In this document: positions 32,763 to 44,692 of the stretch, piece by piece
How positions within the stretch are numbered: the first letter of the stretch is position 1
Layout: each line of letters starts with the position of its first letter
The notes under the pieces: generated by a model
What the model was told of the DNA's origin: nothing
Database searches by the model: none
Seen by the model: only the letters and a program-made list of their open reading frames with translations
NCBI GenBank assembly: GCA_015680685.1
Contig: MNCI01004113.1
Span: 821,129 to 872,503 of the forward strand
Direction of reading: 5' to 3'
From: Gnetum montanum
Taxonomy: Eukaryota; Streptophyta; Gnetopsida; Gnetales; Gnetaceae
DNA length: 51,375 nt
Position numbers and translations under genes: made by a program

Positions 32763-33060
32763 CCTAAACCCTATTTGAAGAACACCTTTGCATCCCGTGA
32801 TTCCCAAAGTTACAAGATCAAAGGCACCCAACGTTGGCAGTCCCAAATAGTCACCAACAGTTCTTTTTACACTAGAAGGAGGGTAAGAAAATTTATCACC
32901 TAAGTTCATAAGTTAATAACCTATTACATTCAAAGAGCCTAATAGTCCTAGCATGCCAATAGTTCTTTTGGTGCTAGAAGAAGGATAGAACATTTTCCAT
33001 CTAAGTTCATAAGACTCATAGTCCTAGCACACCAACAATTCTTTTTGTTGCTATGAGGGC
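32763..33060 (+). repeat. X leader with about 80-100 bp tandem repeats
   Basis: The 5' leader of X resumes after Y. Units starting CACCAACAGTTCTTTT-like and ending AGTCCTAGCA lie at 32852-32953 and 32954-33029, with a partial third at 33030-33060. The same three-unit layout is kept at 44486-44692 in the second copy. Confidence 0.7.
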
Positions 33061-33088
33061 TTAAAATATTAGATACTATTTTCAATTA

Positions 33089-34640
33089 ATGACTAAACAA
33101 ACTGATAGTTTGAAAGATTTCAAAGGTTTTAGAGAATTTTCTAATCAAAAGACTAATTACTCATTAGAAGAAGAAAAAAAGAAGGTTCTTGAGTTTGGGA
33201 TAAGTAGTGGAGTAAAGACCAGAAGGATAATAAGATCACCCCTTCTATCTAGTTTATTAATCTATAAGAGAAGGGCAAAGAAATATAAAAGTTCAACAAT
33301 CAAAAGGAATTCTAATAGGGTGGCAAATCCTTGGCAAAGAGTTACACCATTAGGAGTTCAAAACTATAATGATATTTCTAAGGTAGTTTACAAATATTTG
33401 CCTGAGCCTTTTATTCCTAAGAAAGCTTACTTAACTAAAGAATACATACACTTGTTTAAGTTAGCTTTAGCTCATGCAAATATTCAATGCCAAGATCAAG
33501 CTTATAGGTTATTTATAGCATATTTAAAGGATATGGCTAAAATTTGGTATGAACACTTGCCAAGCAATAATATCATAAGTTGGGATGATATGAAAATTCT
33601 TTTCTTGGTCTAGTTTAGCAATCAATTTGATCAACAACAATTGTATTATGGGCTAGTATAGACTAAACAAGGAGCTAAAGAGTTAATTAGAAATTTCAAT
33701 ATTAATTTTCAATGAATTTGTGGGCTTTTTCAAAGACAATATAGACCATCAAAAAAAATGCATACAAATACTTATCTTAAGGGTGTGAATCCCAATATTT
33801 CAATTTGGTTTAGAAGAACTCCAAACTTGATAACACTGAATGACTACTTTAGTAAAGCTATATAGTTAAAAAAATAACTAAACTTGAACAATGAAGAGAT
33901 TATCACAACTCAAAGGAGAGAAGAAAAGATGATGACTCCTATGTAAGATTTTCCTCAACTTAAAGCATTACCAAGGACATATCATGTTAAGATATAGTAA
34001 GAGTTTGAAAGGAAAGAATTTGAAAAGGGTAGTTAATGAGATACTTGTCCAAAAACGTAGTGAAACTAGAAAAAGCTTTGGCAAGAGTTAAAATGAAGAA
34101 AGAAAAAAAAAATATAAGCATCAAGATACTAAGTGAGTAGAATATGAGGATGAAAATGATCTTACTATGTCTAACTTCCTTGACATTGAATTAGATAATA
34201 AGCTATCTAGTGTTCATTATGTAAAAAAATCTTCTAATAGTTGATCTAGCGACACCTATTCCCTGTCAAGTTCTAAAGAGGATATATCATCATATGAAGT
34301 GTAATAACAATGCAGAAAATGGATATAATCTATGATCAAAAGAAATATTAACTAGTTCCAAGCCTCCAAATGTCAATACTGGTCCATCCACTAAGAGAAA
34401 GACTTTTGAAACAAGTAGAAAGGAAAAAATAAAAGTAAAGAAGATTAAGTAGAGCAAAGTATTCAAGATCAAACTTCTAATAAATGGATGAAGAAACTAG
34501 GTTGTTATGAAGATTGAGAATATGATCTAGTTGAAGATCTAAAACATGTTAAGGCCAATATTAGCATATATTAATTATTACAAATAGAAGATTAGTAAAG
34601 AAAAGCTTTAGAGCTTATTAAAGATAATAGGAGAGTTGAA
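33089..34640 (+). pseudogene. Gag of X, copy 1
   Basis: Starts at the ATG at 33089 (MTKQTDSLKDFKGFREFSNQ) and is open to 33613. The gag core is seen as YRLFIAYLKDMAKIWYEHLP and ISWDDMKILFLV. It continues in frame after stops through FDQQQLYYGLV and YLKGVNPNISIWFRR to about 33960. The remainder to 34640 is Lys-rich and broken by many stops and shifts. The matching region of copy 2 is 45524-47090. No clear CCHC motif is visible. Confidence 0.75.
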
Positions 34641-35220
34641 GAATCAGAGTGAAGCTATGTGTCTAACATTGATAAGACAACGAAAGCTAGCTATGATTGT
34701 ACTCCTAATAAAGAAGCTCCTCCTTTTCTTTTGACAATGAAGTTAAAGGATAAGTATTTGCATAATTGTTTGGTTGATTTTGGAGCTACATCTACTATTA
34801 TGTCATTATCTATATGCAAAAAACTCGGTTTAACTCTTGAAAAATATAATAAAAAGATTGTTTAAGTGGACAAGAGTAGAGTGAAGATTGTGAATCAATT
34901 ACCCAATTTTCTATTAAAAATTTCTTCTAAACCTTGTATAAAAACTAGAATAACTATGCAAGTGCAAATATACCAAATTCACATAGTCTTTTGTTGAGTA
35001 GAAGTTGGAGTAAGAATTTCTCTAGTTACATATTGACAAATTATTCACAATGTGGCTACCTTGGAAAGAGAACCAAATTAAATATACATATATAAGGAAT
35101 ATTTGATGATTGAGAACATTACTTCAAATGGAAAAAACAAAGTTTATGAAACAAAGGCCTTTGAAACTAAAATTTGCACACTTCAAGAAATTTATAACTT
35201 GGAGAAAGAAGAATCTCAAG
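34641..35220 (+). pseudogene. Protease of X, copy 1
   Basis: The open stretch 34659-34865 contains KYLHNCLVDFGATSTIMSLS, the D-x-G-A type active site of a retropepsin (DFGA here), followed by CKKLGL. After a stop it continues with VDKSRVKIVNQLPNFLLKIS. The block with WLPWKxEP and IENITSNGKNKVYETKAFE is found at 35050-35165. Several stops and a small deletion near 35040 disrupt it. Confidence 0.75.
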
Positions 35221-35600
35221 ATGAGGGCAAATGGAACTATAATTTAATGGATCTTGTAACTCCAAAGGTGTAAGAGATAGAGTAGTTCTAGTAAAAGATA
35301 AATCCCAAAAAATATTCAAGGTAATTCATCTATCTTTTCCTTATACTAACAAAAATGTTGAATATGAAGCTCTAAGTATTGGAATTAAAACAGCATTGGA
35401 AATGGGAATTAATGTAATCACCATAAAATGAGATTCATGATTGATCAATAAACAAGTCAAAGGTAATTGTGTAGTCAAAAACTCATTATTACAGACTTAT
35501 AAATAGCTTGTTTGTAAAATGTTGGATTAGTTTCATCACTACGGAATATAACATCTAGGTAGGAAGGATAATTATTTACCAAATGACTTAGTGAAAGGAG
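35221..35600 (+). pseudogene. N-terminal extra RNase H of X, copy 1 (decayed)
   Basis: Position matches the better preserved domain in copy 2 (47665-48060). Readable pieces are VEYEAL-like and GIKTALEMGINV and HLGRKDNYLPNDLVKGASSL; the DGS block is destroyed by frameshifts. It lies between protease and RT, as in copy 2. Confidence 0.6.
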
Positions 35601-36545
35601 CTTCATCATTAGGAGTGAAAGGGATAGAAAGTTATGGAGGTATAACGATCAAGAATGAACATCAACCAACAGTACCAAATAATATAAAGCATTTACAAGT
35701 ATTTGAAGATGATGATTAATTGCTTAGGTTCTTAAGGAATAAGTAGGAATTTGAAAGTAAAATCATACCTAAAACAACATCAAGGTTTAAGACTAATTCC
35801 ATTCCCAAAAAGGTGATTAACTATGAACATGAGTTTAGCAAAAATTTTCTTACCGAAAAAGATATGCAAAATCTAAATGATCAACCTTACAAAGCAATGA
35901 ATTTTGAATCTACTGAGATACCAAAAATGTTAAATGTCTCAAAGGAAAAGGATTCAGTCTTCAAGAAAAATTTATTATTACTTCTAAAAATCAATTTGAA
36001 AAACTTTGCTTGGTCTTATGATGATCTTAAATTTTTTAGAATAGATGTGATGACACATAAAATTCCTTTGGTAAATAATTATAAAACAGTTAAATTAAAT
36101 TAAATTAAATTAAATCCATAATTTGAGCTAACTATGGAAGCTAAGATCAAGAAGTTATTGCAAGCTTGAATCATATATCCAATCTAATATTCGACATGGC
36201 TTGCTAACCTTATTCCAATGAGGAAGAAGAATGGCAATATTGGGCTTTGTGTGGATTTTAGAAATTTGAATGAATCCTCTAAAAAATATAAATACCTACT
36301 TTCTAGAATTGATAAAATGTTGATCAAAGTATCAAAGCTACTTTTCAAAGAGCAATGGATTTAGCCTTTAAAGGTTTAATAGGTGAGTTCATTGTTGTTT
36401 ATTTGGATGATATCATTGTCTTTTCAAAAAGGAAGGAAGATTATATTGATCATCTTCAATAAGTTTTTTACAGATGTTGTGAGTATGGTATTTCATTAAA
36501 TCCTAAGAAATGTATATTTGGGGTTAAATTTGAAAGTTTACTAGG
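35601..36545 (+). pseudogene. Reverse transcriptase of X, copy 1 (deleted)
   Basis: N-terminal part open at 35813-36103 (LKNFAWSYDDLKFFRIDVMT), then WLANLIPMRKKNGNI and LCVDFRNLNE. Compared with copy 2, about 155 bp is missing around 36328, removing the FLDVFSSYNQI block with the first catalytic Asp. The YLDD-type box remains at about 36400-36411, followed by LNPKKC. Non-functional. Confidence 0.75.
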
Positions 36546-37233
36546 CCACATGATTTGTCAAGAAGGAATTGCTATAGATAGCTCCCAAATTCAAGTAGTA
36601 CAGAATATTGAGCATCCTACAAGTAAAAAGTCTTTTAGATCTTTCTTTGGAAAGATAAATTTTATTAAGAAATTTATCCTTGAATTCGCTGAAATTACTA
36701 AACCTTTGATGCATATGCTCAAGAAATATATCCCAATAAGAAAAACACTAGAATTAGAGAAAGCTTTAATAGAAATTAAAAATGCCATTCAAAAAGCTCC
36801 ATACTTGGCAAAACCAAAATTGAAAAAAGATTTCTGGTTATATGTTTTTTCTTCAAATGATTTAGTTATTGTTGTTTTAACTCAAAAAGATGAATGTCAA
36901 TATGAACTTATTGGATTTTTTGGGTATCAATTGAAAGGTTTAGAGCTAAATTATTCAAACTTAGAGAAACAAGCATTCATAGTCATTAAAGCACTTTAGC
37001 ATTTAAAATATTATTTGGAAGGCTCATTAGTTAATATCATGCTAACAAAGCTTATGATTAAACAATTTTTAGCTCAAAATGAAATTGGATTGAAAAGAGT
37101 GAAGTGGCTTATAAAACTTCAAGGTTTCATATTTTCATTAGAGATATGCAAAACCATTAAAGGAATGGGATTAGCCAAGTTAATGGCTAGAGAAGATGAA
37201 GTATGTGTGCTTAAGACTCATGAAGGAAACTAA
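36546..37233 (+). pseudogene. RT end and gypsy-type RNase H of X, copy 1
   Basis: Open at 36550-36999: GIAIDSSQIQVVQNIEHP, SFFGKINFIKKFILEFAEIT, then the RNase H part FWLYVFSSNDLVIVVLTQ, YELIGFFGYQLKGLELNYSN and KQAFIVIKAL. The last part is open at 37015-37233 (MIKQFLAQNEIGLKRVKWLI, GMGLAKLMAREDE). The acidic first residue of a normal gypsy RNase H and the TDH-type Asp are both absent, so the domain looks like a structural tether. Confidence 0.75.
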
Positions 37234-37249
37234 TATTATGAAATTTTAG

Positions 37250-38467
37250 AATTCCTTGATACACGAAAGGTTCTAGACAACCTAACTACAAGTTAGAAGA
37301 GAACTTTCTTCAAAAGAGAAAAAAAAATTGTGGTTAAAGATGGAATTTTATACAAAAAGAATTTTAGAGGGGTTTTGTTGGAATGTGTTTATAATGATCA
37401 AATCAATCTCATTTTAAAATAACTCCATGATCATTCTAATTTATTTTATGAGTCTCCTAAGTTCACTATTCAACATATACTCGACTATAATTTTATTGGC
37501 CTAGTATGTACCAAGATATTAGTTAAAGGATTCAAAGATGTTACATATGTCAAATTCATGGATCAAAAATCAAAAAGGCTAAAGCCTCCTTAAAACTAAT
37601 AATTGTGGATAGACCATTTTAGCAATGGTGCTTAGATTTTATTGGCACAATTACTCCTTTGAGAGCTAGACATAAGTTTATTCTTATAGCTAATGATTAC
37701 TGTGCTAAATGGTCTAAAACAAAAGCTCTAAGAAAAAGTTTAGCATCAAAAGTAATTAAATTCATGGAAGACCAGATTCTAAGCCATTTTGGTCTACCTG
37801 AAGTGTTGGTATCTAATAGTGGACCTACTTTTTAATTTGAAAAAAATTTATAACATGGGCATTGAAAAAATCCATCTTTCTATTTTCTTCATTGAATTAT
37901 TATCCTCAAGGAAATGGCTTAGCTGAATCTACAAATAAAAATCTTATTTTCTACATTAAAAAGTTAATGAATGGAAATCCAAGAAATTGGATCGATTACT
38001 TGCAATATGCATTATGGACCAACCATATTAGATTTAAGAAGGCTATTGGAATGTCAACTTATAACTTAATCTATGGTTTGCCTACAAGAGTTACGAACAA
38101 GATTATAAGTTCAACCTCAAATTTTGTACAAAAATATAGTGAGAAAATTGATAAAAATAGAAGTTTCATGACCTTGCTAATCAAAAGAGAAACCGAAATG
38201 GATAGGGCTAATGATAATTTATTAAAGAATGTTTCTCAAGTCAAAAGGTGGTTCGATGAAAAAGCTTTGAAAAGGATTTTCAAAATCAGTGATCTTGTAT
38301 TATTATAGGATATGAAAAAGCCAAATAAATTTTCAGCAATATGGAGTGGTCCATTTCAAATCAATAGACAATTATCAAAAGACACATACAAGTTATCCAC
38401 ATTAAGTGGAATGAAGTTGCAACTTCCGTATAATGTTTTACACATAAAACATTACTTTGGGCAATAG
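37250..38467 (+). pseudogene. Integrase of X, copy 1
   Basis: The zinc-binding region is degraded (LHDHSNLFYES, TYVKFMDQK). The core reads WCLDFIGTITP (Asp), KFILIANDYCAKWSKTKALR, LSHFGLPEVLVSNSGPTF (second catalytic Asp replaced by Asn). After a frameshift it is open at 37862-38308 with SLNYYPQGNGLAESTNKNL (Glu). A GPY/F-like module follows at 38340-38450 (WSGPFQINRQLSKDTYKLS), ending at the stop at 38465. The C-terminal half is well kept, the N-terminal half is not. Confidence 0.8.
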
Positions 38468-38784
38468 CCCACAATTTAAAATATATGTGTAAATTAATAT
38501 ATATATATATATATATAGTAAGATAATGATAATAATAATATTGAGTATCCATAGTAGTAAGTAATAAGCTTATATATATATATAACCATAGCATATGTAT
38601 ATATATCCTATACATATGATTAGGCAAGTATATATGATATAATAAAATATGTATTTGTTATAGTATTATTTTAAACATTAAATTCACATTTGAAGTTTTC
38701 CTCAAAAGATTTCTATTTTTGTATGTAAAAATGTTTACAATAAAATTATTTTCTCATCTAATGTGCAAAGAGAGGGGTAAAACA
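38468..38784 (+). other. AT-rich spacer and polypurine tract of X
   Basis: Contains (AT)n at about 38494-38517 and 38570-38583, several ATA/TAA triplets, and GCAAAGAGAGGGGTAAAACA at 38765-38784, the polypurine tract next to the LTR start. No coding potential. Confidence 0.7.
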
Positions 38785-40004
38785 TGTTGTCACATTTACA
38801 TCATTTTTATGGAGCAGATTTTATGAGATAAGATTAACAAATGAAATTGTCCAATTTAGCTTCTCAAAGATGATTAGAAAATGAGAGTTAATTATTTATT
38901 TAAAATAGGGCAATGATGAAAAGTATGATAGAGAAAGGTGTTAAAGGAAAAGTTCTCTTTATATGGAAGGTGTGCACATTTTGAGTTCGTAATTCCAAAA
39001 GCATGAAATTAATGAAAACTTAGTAATGTGCTTCTAGCCTAAGTTATGAATAAATTGTAGTTTTCCGGGTATAATGATGGAGATGAAATTTGGGAATTAA
39101 TTTGAAAATTGCAAAATAGTTCATTTGCAATTGTATCTCCATTAATTCTTACATTATGTTAATTTATCAATTTATCAATTTCAATATAGTGGCAAATTGG
39201 ATGTTTCAAAAAATGATAAAATTAGTGCACGAATTTGTGCATACAATTTCTCTAGAAATACGCAAGAAACTCCATAGAAACCGATGAATAATTCCATCAC
39301 CTGAAAATCCATTGTTATGGTGTACATTCCAGAAGTGAAACCCTTGCTATAGAAGAAATTACGGCAATACAAAATGCAGCAGCAAACAAACAAAAATTCA
39401 AAATTTCCAGAAAAACACAAGCCCAGTAACTAGGCAAAGAAGAAGATTTGTACTAAATTGGTGTTCTAGAGAAAATGATCGTGCCAAACCTAGAGGCATC
39501 AGTAATTCAGCATTAAAAAAAAGGTGAAACTAGAATTAGGCTTGAATTTGCAATTTCTTCTCCACAATGAAGGTAGTAGTTACAAAGCAACAACAAGCAG
39601 TAATGCGTGTGAAGACCAAGGGCAATGCTGATGGGAGTGCCATGCATGCCTTAACTATAGCAGCCCACAAGTAGGGGATGTAGAACACACAAGGAATGTG
39701 CACGACAAAGGCAACATAGCAACTAGCATGATAGTCCCGAAGACAAACATCTACGCAAGGTCAATTAGATACAAACCACCTATATTAAGGTCACATCACC
39801 TTAATAACAATTTTATTTTAAAATAAAAGTAGATTATCACAAACAAAAAAAAGAGGTTTACAATTTCAAAATGGGTGAATTTATAATTATTTAATAAATA
39901 TAAATCTACTTTTTGAGAATTAAAAATTTTCAATGAAAATTTTAAATAGATCTCCTTGATATTTGTAAGGTTGTAATTGCCAAGAAAACACTTGCCAACA
40001 ATGG
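38785..40004 (+). repeat. LTR2 of X, left piece
   Basis: Starts TGTTGTCACATTTAC after the polypurine tract, so it is the 3' LTR of copy 1. It follows 10742-12410 with internal deletions and stops near the ATGGC motif at about 40004. The right half with the TATA box is missing. Confidence 0.75.
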
Positions 40005-41804
40005 CTTTATTGTCACATTTTGGCCATCATTTCATGGAGTAGTGACGATCATTGCTAAAGAAAATTTAATTCCTAATTTTATTCCAAAATTTAAGAACTA
40101 AAGAAAGGTTAAGCAGAAAAGGTAGAAGATGGGTACCTTATCAAAATAAGAATGTAGAAGAGGGGTACTAAGAATTGGCATATTGATGCTGATAACTCAC
40201 TATGTGAGGCCTATGAAGAAAACTAAATGGCACGGGAATGGGTGCATTAGGAGCAGGAACAACACATATGTAGTGAAAATGTTTTACTAAATTAAAAAAA
40301 AAAAGAAAAAACTGTGACAGAGGTTGAGTAAAATCCATGATGCTCATACCGTGGATAGTGCATCACAAAGATGGTTGTTGCAGAATGCACGGCAATGGAG
40401 CCATCATAGAGCCATCATATGTAATTATTACAACAATATCATATACCAGGTGGTATATTTGACTAAGCTGAGGTCCTGAGTTTACCTTTCAAGGCACGAC
40501 GATTATTTGCATCTGTGTTTGAAACTGTTGCCTGCTGCCAAGCTAAGGCAGTTATCAACGATGCTGTCTGGCTCTCAGCTTGTTCAACCTCATCGACCAT
40601 TACACAACACATCAATCCACGATGGATCCAACACGCAGAATAATTGTACGGCCCGCTGCTGAGCCTCATCGTAATGCCACCCCGCCATGTGCTGCTTTGT
40701 TCTGCACTGCTTTGTTCTGCACTGCAGCTGCGTCACCTGTTTGCTTTGTGCGGCCACCCTTATTAATTACTGTCGCTGCTTTCATGTTTCATGTTTTGAA
40801 TTTTTGCAGCGCTGCCTCCAACTCCAGCCAACCCTCCAACGCCTGACAGCACTTGCTAACCTCCGGATTGCCGCTCACCACGTAGCACCATGCTCCATCT
40901 CCTTAAGCTAACGCGTAGCCTTTTGCACCTCGCCCGCCCGCCGTTGCAGGTTGTTCAGAACTTTGTTTTCAGAAGAGAGTGTGAAAGGAAAAGCAGTATA
41001 TGTCAGGATGAATGCGATGTGAATGATAGCTGCGTAAGCTTTACTGTAGATACTGTTATTACTCTGACGGCATTAAAATAGTGGCTTTTCCAGAAGAGCT
41101 TATGCCCTATCTGCGTCACATTACTGCGGATATATATTTGTTACTATGCGCTGGAGATTCGCGATTCCGACATTTTCACGAACGGGTTGCGTCGGATTCG
41201 GGAGCGCGTACAGAAACGCATTAAATTCGCAATGGGTACGTATTTCATAATTTTCAATGAAATTTTGTCTGGATTTGTACTTATACATTGAAATGGCCGC
41301 CCTGCCTTGCCTTGCCTCGTATTGTTCTTGCCTTTTTAGTAATGTCTGCATTTTGCATTAAAATCTTACTTATCTTCTCCTGTTCTGAATCATACCAAAA
41401 ATTTCATTTCATTGTTAAGTAGCAAGCAAGCAATCACGATTCATGGCATCGGCATGAGACGGACCACAGAAAACAAGGGAGCACGAATAAACAAACAAAC
41501 ACTATGGTAAACGAAGGCCGACGGGGCAAGTATGGGTCATACGGAAATCAAGTTTTGGACGAAAACATTGCATTTGCATGGATTGGCCTGCCTTTGGGAG
41601 CGTCAAAGGTTCCGCCATGACTCACACATTCACGCGTGTTTATTGTTCATTGCTGATTTTTGCTCTTTTTCTCGTATCTCTGTTGAAAAAAAAAACGTAT
41701 CTCTGTTGAAAAAAAAAAACAAAACAGGGTCATCGTCATGGCTCATAAGTCATGAACATGATGATGATGGATGCTTGTTCAACCATTTTAAAAACCTGTT
41801 TGCT

Positions 41805-41810
41805 TATAAA
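41805..41810 (+). promoter_or_regulatory. Candidate TATA box
   Basis: GCTTATAAAGC, correctly spaced for the gene-like start that follows. Confidence 0.35.
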
Positions 41811-41837
41811 GCAACAAAGCCCACCAGCACATGGCCA

Positions 41838-42359
41838 ATGGCCATATGCAAGCTCATGGTGCTCTGTTTTTACTTTCCCTTTCACATGACTAGTGCCGAT
41901 TTTTCAGCGTCTGAAATGTTTTCGATCATTGTAGGTGAGGTGAGTTCCTGGCTATGCCTAGTTTAGCTCAGTTGTGTCTTCTTTTAATGCGGTCATCTTC
42001 AATGTGGCCCTATGGCACTACTCACAGGTAGTCCCTATGGTGCTACTCACAAGTAGTTGTTAAACAAAAATATTAGCAGACCTGATTTGTTATAAATTTG
42101 GTTGAGGCTTGAAGCTTAATTTCATTTTTGGAAAATATTGGATTGAGTAACAAAGGGGTTTCATTTTATTGCTGTCATTTTGGTTGTTGCAGAAATTATA
42201 TGTTTGACCAAAAATGGATTCAATGCCCTCCATACCTTTGCAAATTCTTGCTTCAATTTAATGGTGATATTGCAATCTTCTGTGCAATTTTTTAAGCAGG
42301 AACAATATTTTGGATTTACATTGTTCTATATTTTACAATGTATTTTTTATGATATATGA
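41838..42359 (+). CDS. Gene-like two-exon start (unproven)
   Basis: A TATA box (TATAAA, 41805-41810) lies 28 bp upstream of the ATG at 41838. An earlier ATG at 41831 opens only a 20-codon frame. The 41838 frame begins MAICKLMVLCFYFPFHMTSA, which looks like a secretory signal peptide: one Lys, a hydrophobic core, Ala cleavage context. Donor-like GT sites at 41935 and 41940 precede an acceptor (TTGGTTGTTGCAG, ending 42192). Splicing 41934 to 42193 keeps the frame open for about 56 more codons to a TGA near 42359. No family is recognised and no homologue is visible. It could be a fragment of a secreted-protein gene or chance. Confidence 0.25.
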
Positions 42360-42556
42360 GATTTAATTTTTCTCTATCACATCCCCGGCTACGAACCTGT
42401 CCCCACTTTTCTTGAGGCACACTTACCCAAACACGTTCAGAATCATGAATCCTTGATTCCTCACTTCCACGAATCGGATTCTTTTGATGCATAGATTTGT
42501 TATGAAATTCATTGTATTTAAGACATGGATATTTCATACTTTTGTAAGCATATATA

Positions 42557-44370
42557 TGCCAAACCGATAGGCATTAATTTGACATAAAAAAAGGCCTTGA
42601 GCAATGGTTATAAAATATTGGAAAATTGCAGGCTTAGGAATCCTAAATAAAGGTTATTCATCATGGCATTTTTCCATGGAAATGCCAGAAATTTGGAAGG
42701 CACCTCCTCTCCTACAACCCGTGTATGAGCTTCACTTTACAAGGGTTCCATGCCTAAACCATAGCAGCAAGATCGAGAAGCAAGGGATGTAGGACACACA
42801 AGGAACACAAGCAAGGGATGCAAAACACACAAGGAACACACTGGACATAACAATGGACAGAGACAACATAACAATGGACATGACAGCCACAAAGACAAAT
42901 GTCAAGGCACATTAGATACAAACCATGTATATTAAGGTAACATGACCTTCATAATAATTTTATTTTAAAACAAAAGCAAATTACCACAAACAAAAAAACT
43001 AAAGTTTATTTAAATTACAACTAGTACATTTTTTTAAAAAAGAAAGATTTACAATTTTAGACTATGAGAATTTATAATTATTTAATAAATATAAATTTAC
43101 TTTTTTGAAATTAAAAATTTCCAATAAAAGTTATAATCTCTTGTGGAAGTTATAAATAAATCTCTTTGATATTTGTAAGGTTGTAATTGCCAAGACAATA
43201 CTTGCCAACTATGGCCTATTTTTCTTATAGAAGTTATAACTTCTTAAGGAAGTTATGAAAAAATTTCCTAGATATTTGTAATTCCATTAACTTCTCATGA
43301 TTATTTTAACTACCCTAAGGTCACTATAAAAGGGCCTTCAAAGGTAGAATTAAAGGGAGAGATTTGGGGAAAAAGAAACTTTAAAGAATATTGAAGATTT
43401 CTTGTAAAGCATGGCTTGTTAAAGATATCAATTCAGCTACTTTCTTATAATCCTATGAGTTTATTCCTTCCCAATTTGTTTTAGTTACTTAACTAATGGT
43501 CTAATAGTTTCATGATTGGCATTTAATTTTGGGATTTTTCTAAGTTTCTTTTATAGCTCTGTTTTTGCACAATATTAGAGTTCTATTAAGGTTTGCCATA
43601 TAGGAGCTTATGTTTTAGAAAAGCATCTTGAGCAATTTAATAATAATGTCATGTAGAAATTACTTGTTTGAGTTTTGGGAATCTAGAAAATCTTTGATAT
43701 TTTGAGATGACTAAAATAGCTTCACTGTTTTAAAGTATATTACCTTAGTATTTCAATCCTAAATTTCTGAATTTTTTTTGAAGACTCTGTTGAATGTAAT
43801 TCTTGAAAACTATTAACTAGTCAAAATAGAAGCATGTACTTTGTCGTTTACTTAGCATTTTTGGTAGTGTAATAAAATTATCATTCATGAAATTACTTGT
43901 TGAGCTCAAAGGGTTTGGACAATTTGTAGTTAGATTGAACTAGAAGAGGCTTATTGTGAAGTGTTTCTTCATGTCAATTTATCTTTCTTAAATGTTTGAG
44001 ATGCCACACAAATCTACTTATGTTTCTTTTCTCTTTCTAAGTTCGTTGAATCTTGTTCTATTTCTAGTTTTTTTGTGGAAATTTCTTTCTAGGGGAAATT
44101 AGAAGTACATTGGCAGAATTGTGCTCAAATATTTTGGAAAATTTTATTTGTTACAAGTAGTGTACTATCGGAACTATATAGACTAAGTGATTGAATAAAA
44201 TAGGAACCTTTAACAACTCACAATATTTAACAAAGTTAGCTAAATTTCTTTTATGATAGCCAATTATAGTTTCATACACAACCCAACCATTTTAACATTC
44301 ACAATAGCAAACACATACTCACATTTAGTTTGTTTCATAACCATTGAGTCTATTTGGAGATATATGGGCC
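42557..44370 (+). repeat. LTR2 of X, right piece
   Basis: Homologous to 11668-13588, including the TATA box (43325-43331). It starts inside the LTR, so about 0.7 kb of LTR (equivalent to 11668-12410) is represented both here and in 39481-40004. Followed by the primer-site-like sequence at 44371-44387 and by leader sequence. Confidence 0.8.
43325..43331 (+). promoter_or_regulatory. TATA box of LTR X (right piece)
   Basis: TATAAAA in the same GGTCACTATAAAAGG context as at 12544-12550. Confidence 0.6.
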
Positions 44371-44387
44371 TTGGTATTGCTAGAGAC

Positions 44388-44692
44388 TAACAAGCATCTA
44401 AACCCTATTTGAAGAACACCTTTGCATCCCGTGACCCACAAAGTCATAAGATTAGAGACCCACAATGTTGGTAGTCCCAAATAGTCACCAATAGCTCTTT
44501 TGGCACTAGGAGGGCAGGAAAATTTATCACCTAAGTTCATAAGTTAACAACTTATTACATTCAAAGAGCCTAATAGTACTAGCACACCAACAGTTCTTTT
44601 AGTGCTAGAAGAAGGGTAGAACATTTGTCATCTAAGTTCATAAGATTGATAGTCCTAGCACACCAAAAAAATTCTTTTTGTTGCTAGGAGGG
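44388..44692 (+). repeat. Leader of X copy 2, empty site for element Y
   Basis: Here AACAAGCATCTAAACCC is continuous. In copy 1 the same sequence is split by element Y after the target CACCT. The three-unit tandem repeat follows at 44486-44692. Confidence 0.85.

Larger units (their letters stand above)
40005..42556. other. Low-copy-looking island between two X LTR pieces
   Basis: About 2.55 kb with no retroelement domain. 40560-41240 is richer in GC than its surroundings. It contains small tandem duplications (GCTTTGTTCTGCACT twice near 40695-40724; a 23-bp unit with an A-run twice near 41675-41720; a 26-bp unit twice near 42004-42056). A gene-like start lies at 41805-42360 (see next entry). 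It may be host DNA caught between two X insertions, or a piece of another LTR element. Confidence 0.45.

Noticed and set aside
40463-41081. Several short frames in the GC-richer part of the island
   Set aside because: They overlap on both strands, are under 90 codons, and have no start context, splice signals or recognisable motifs.
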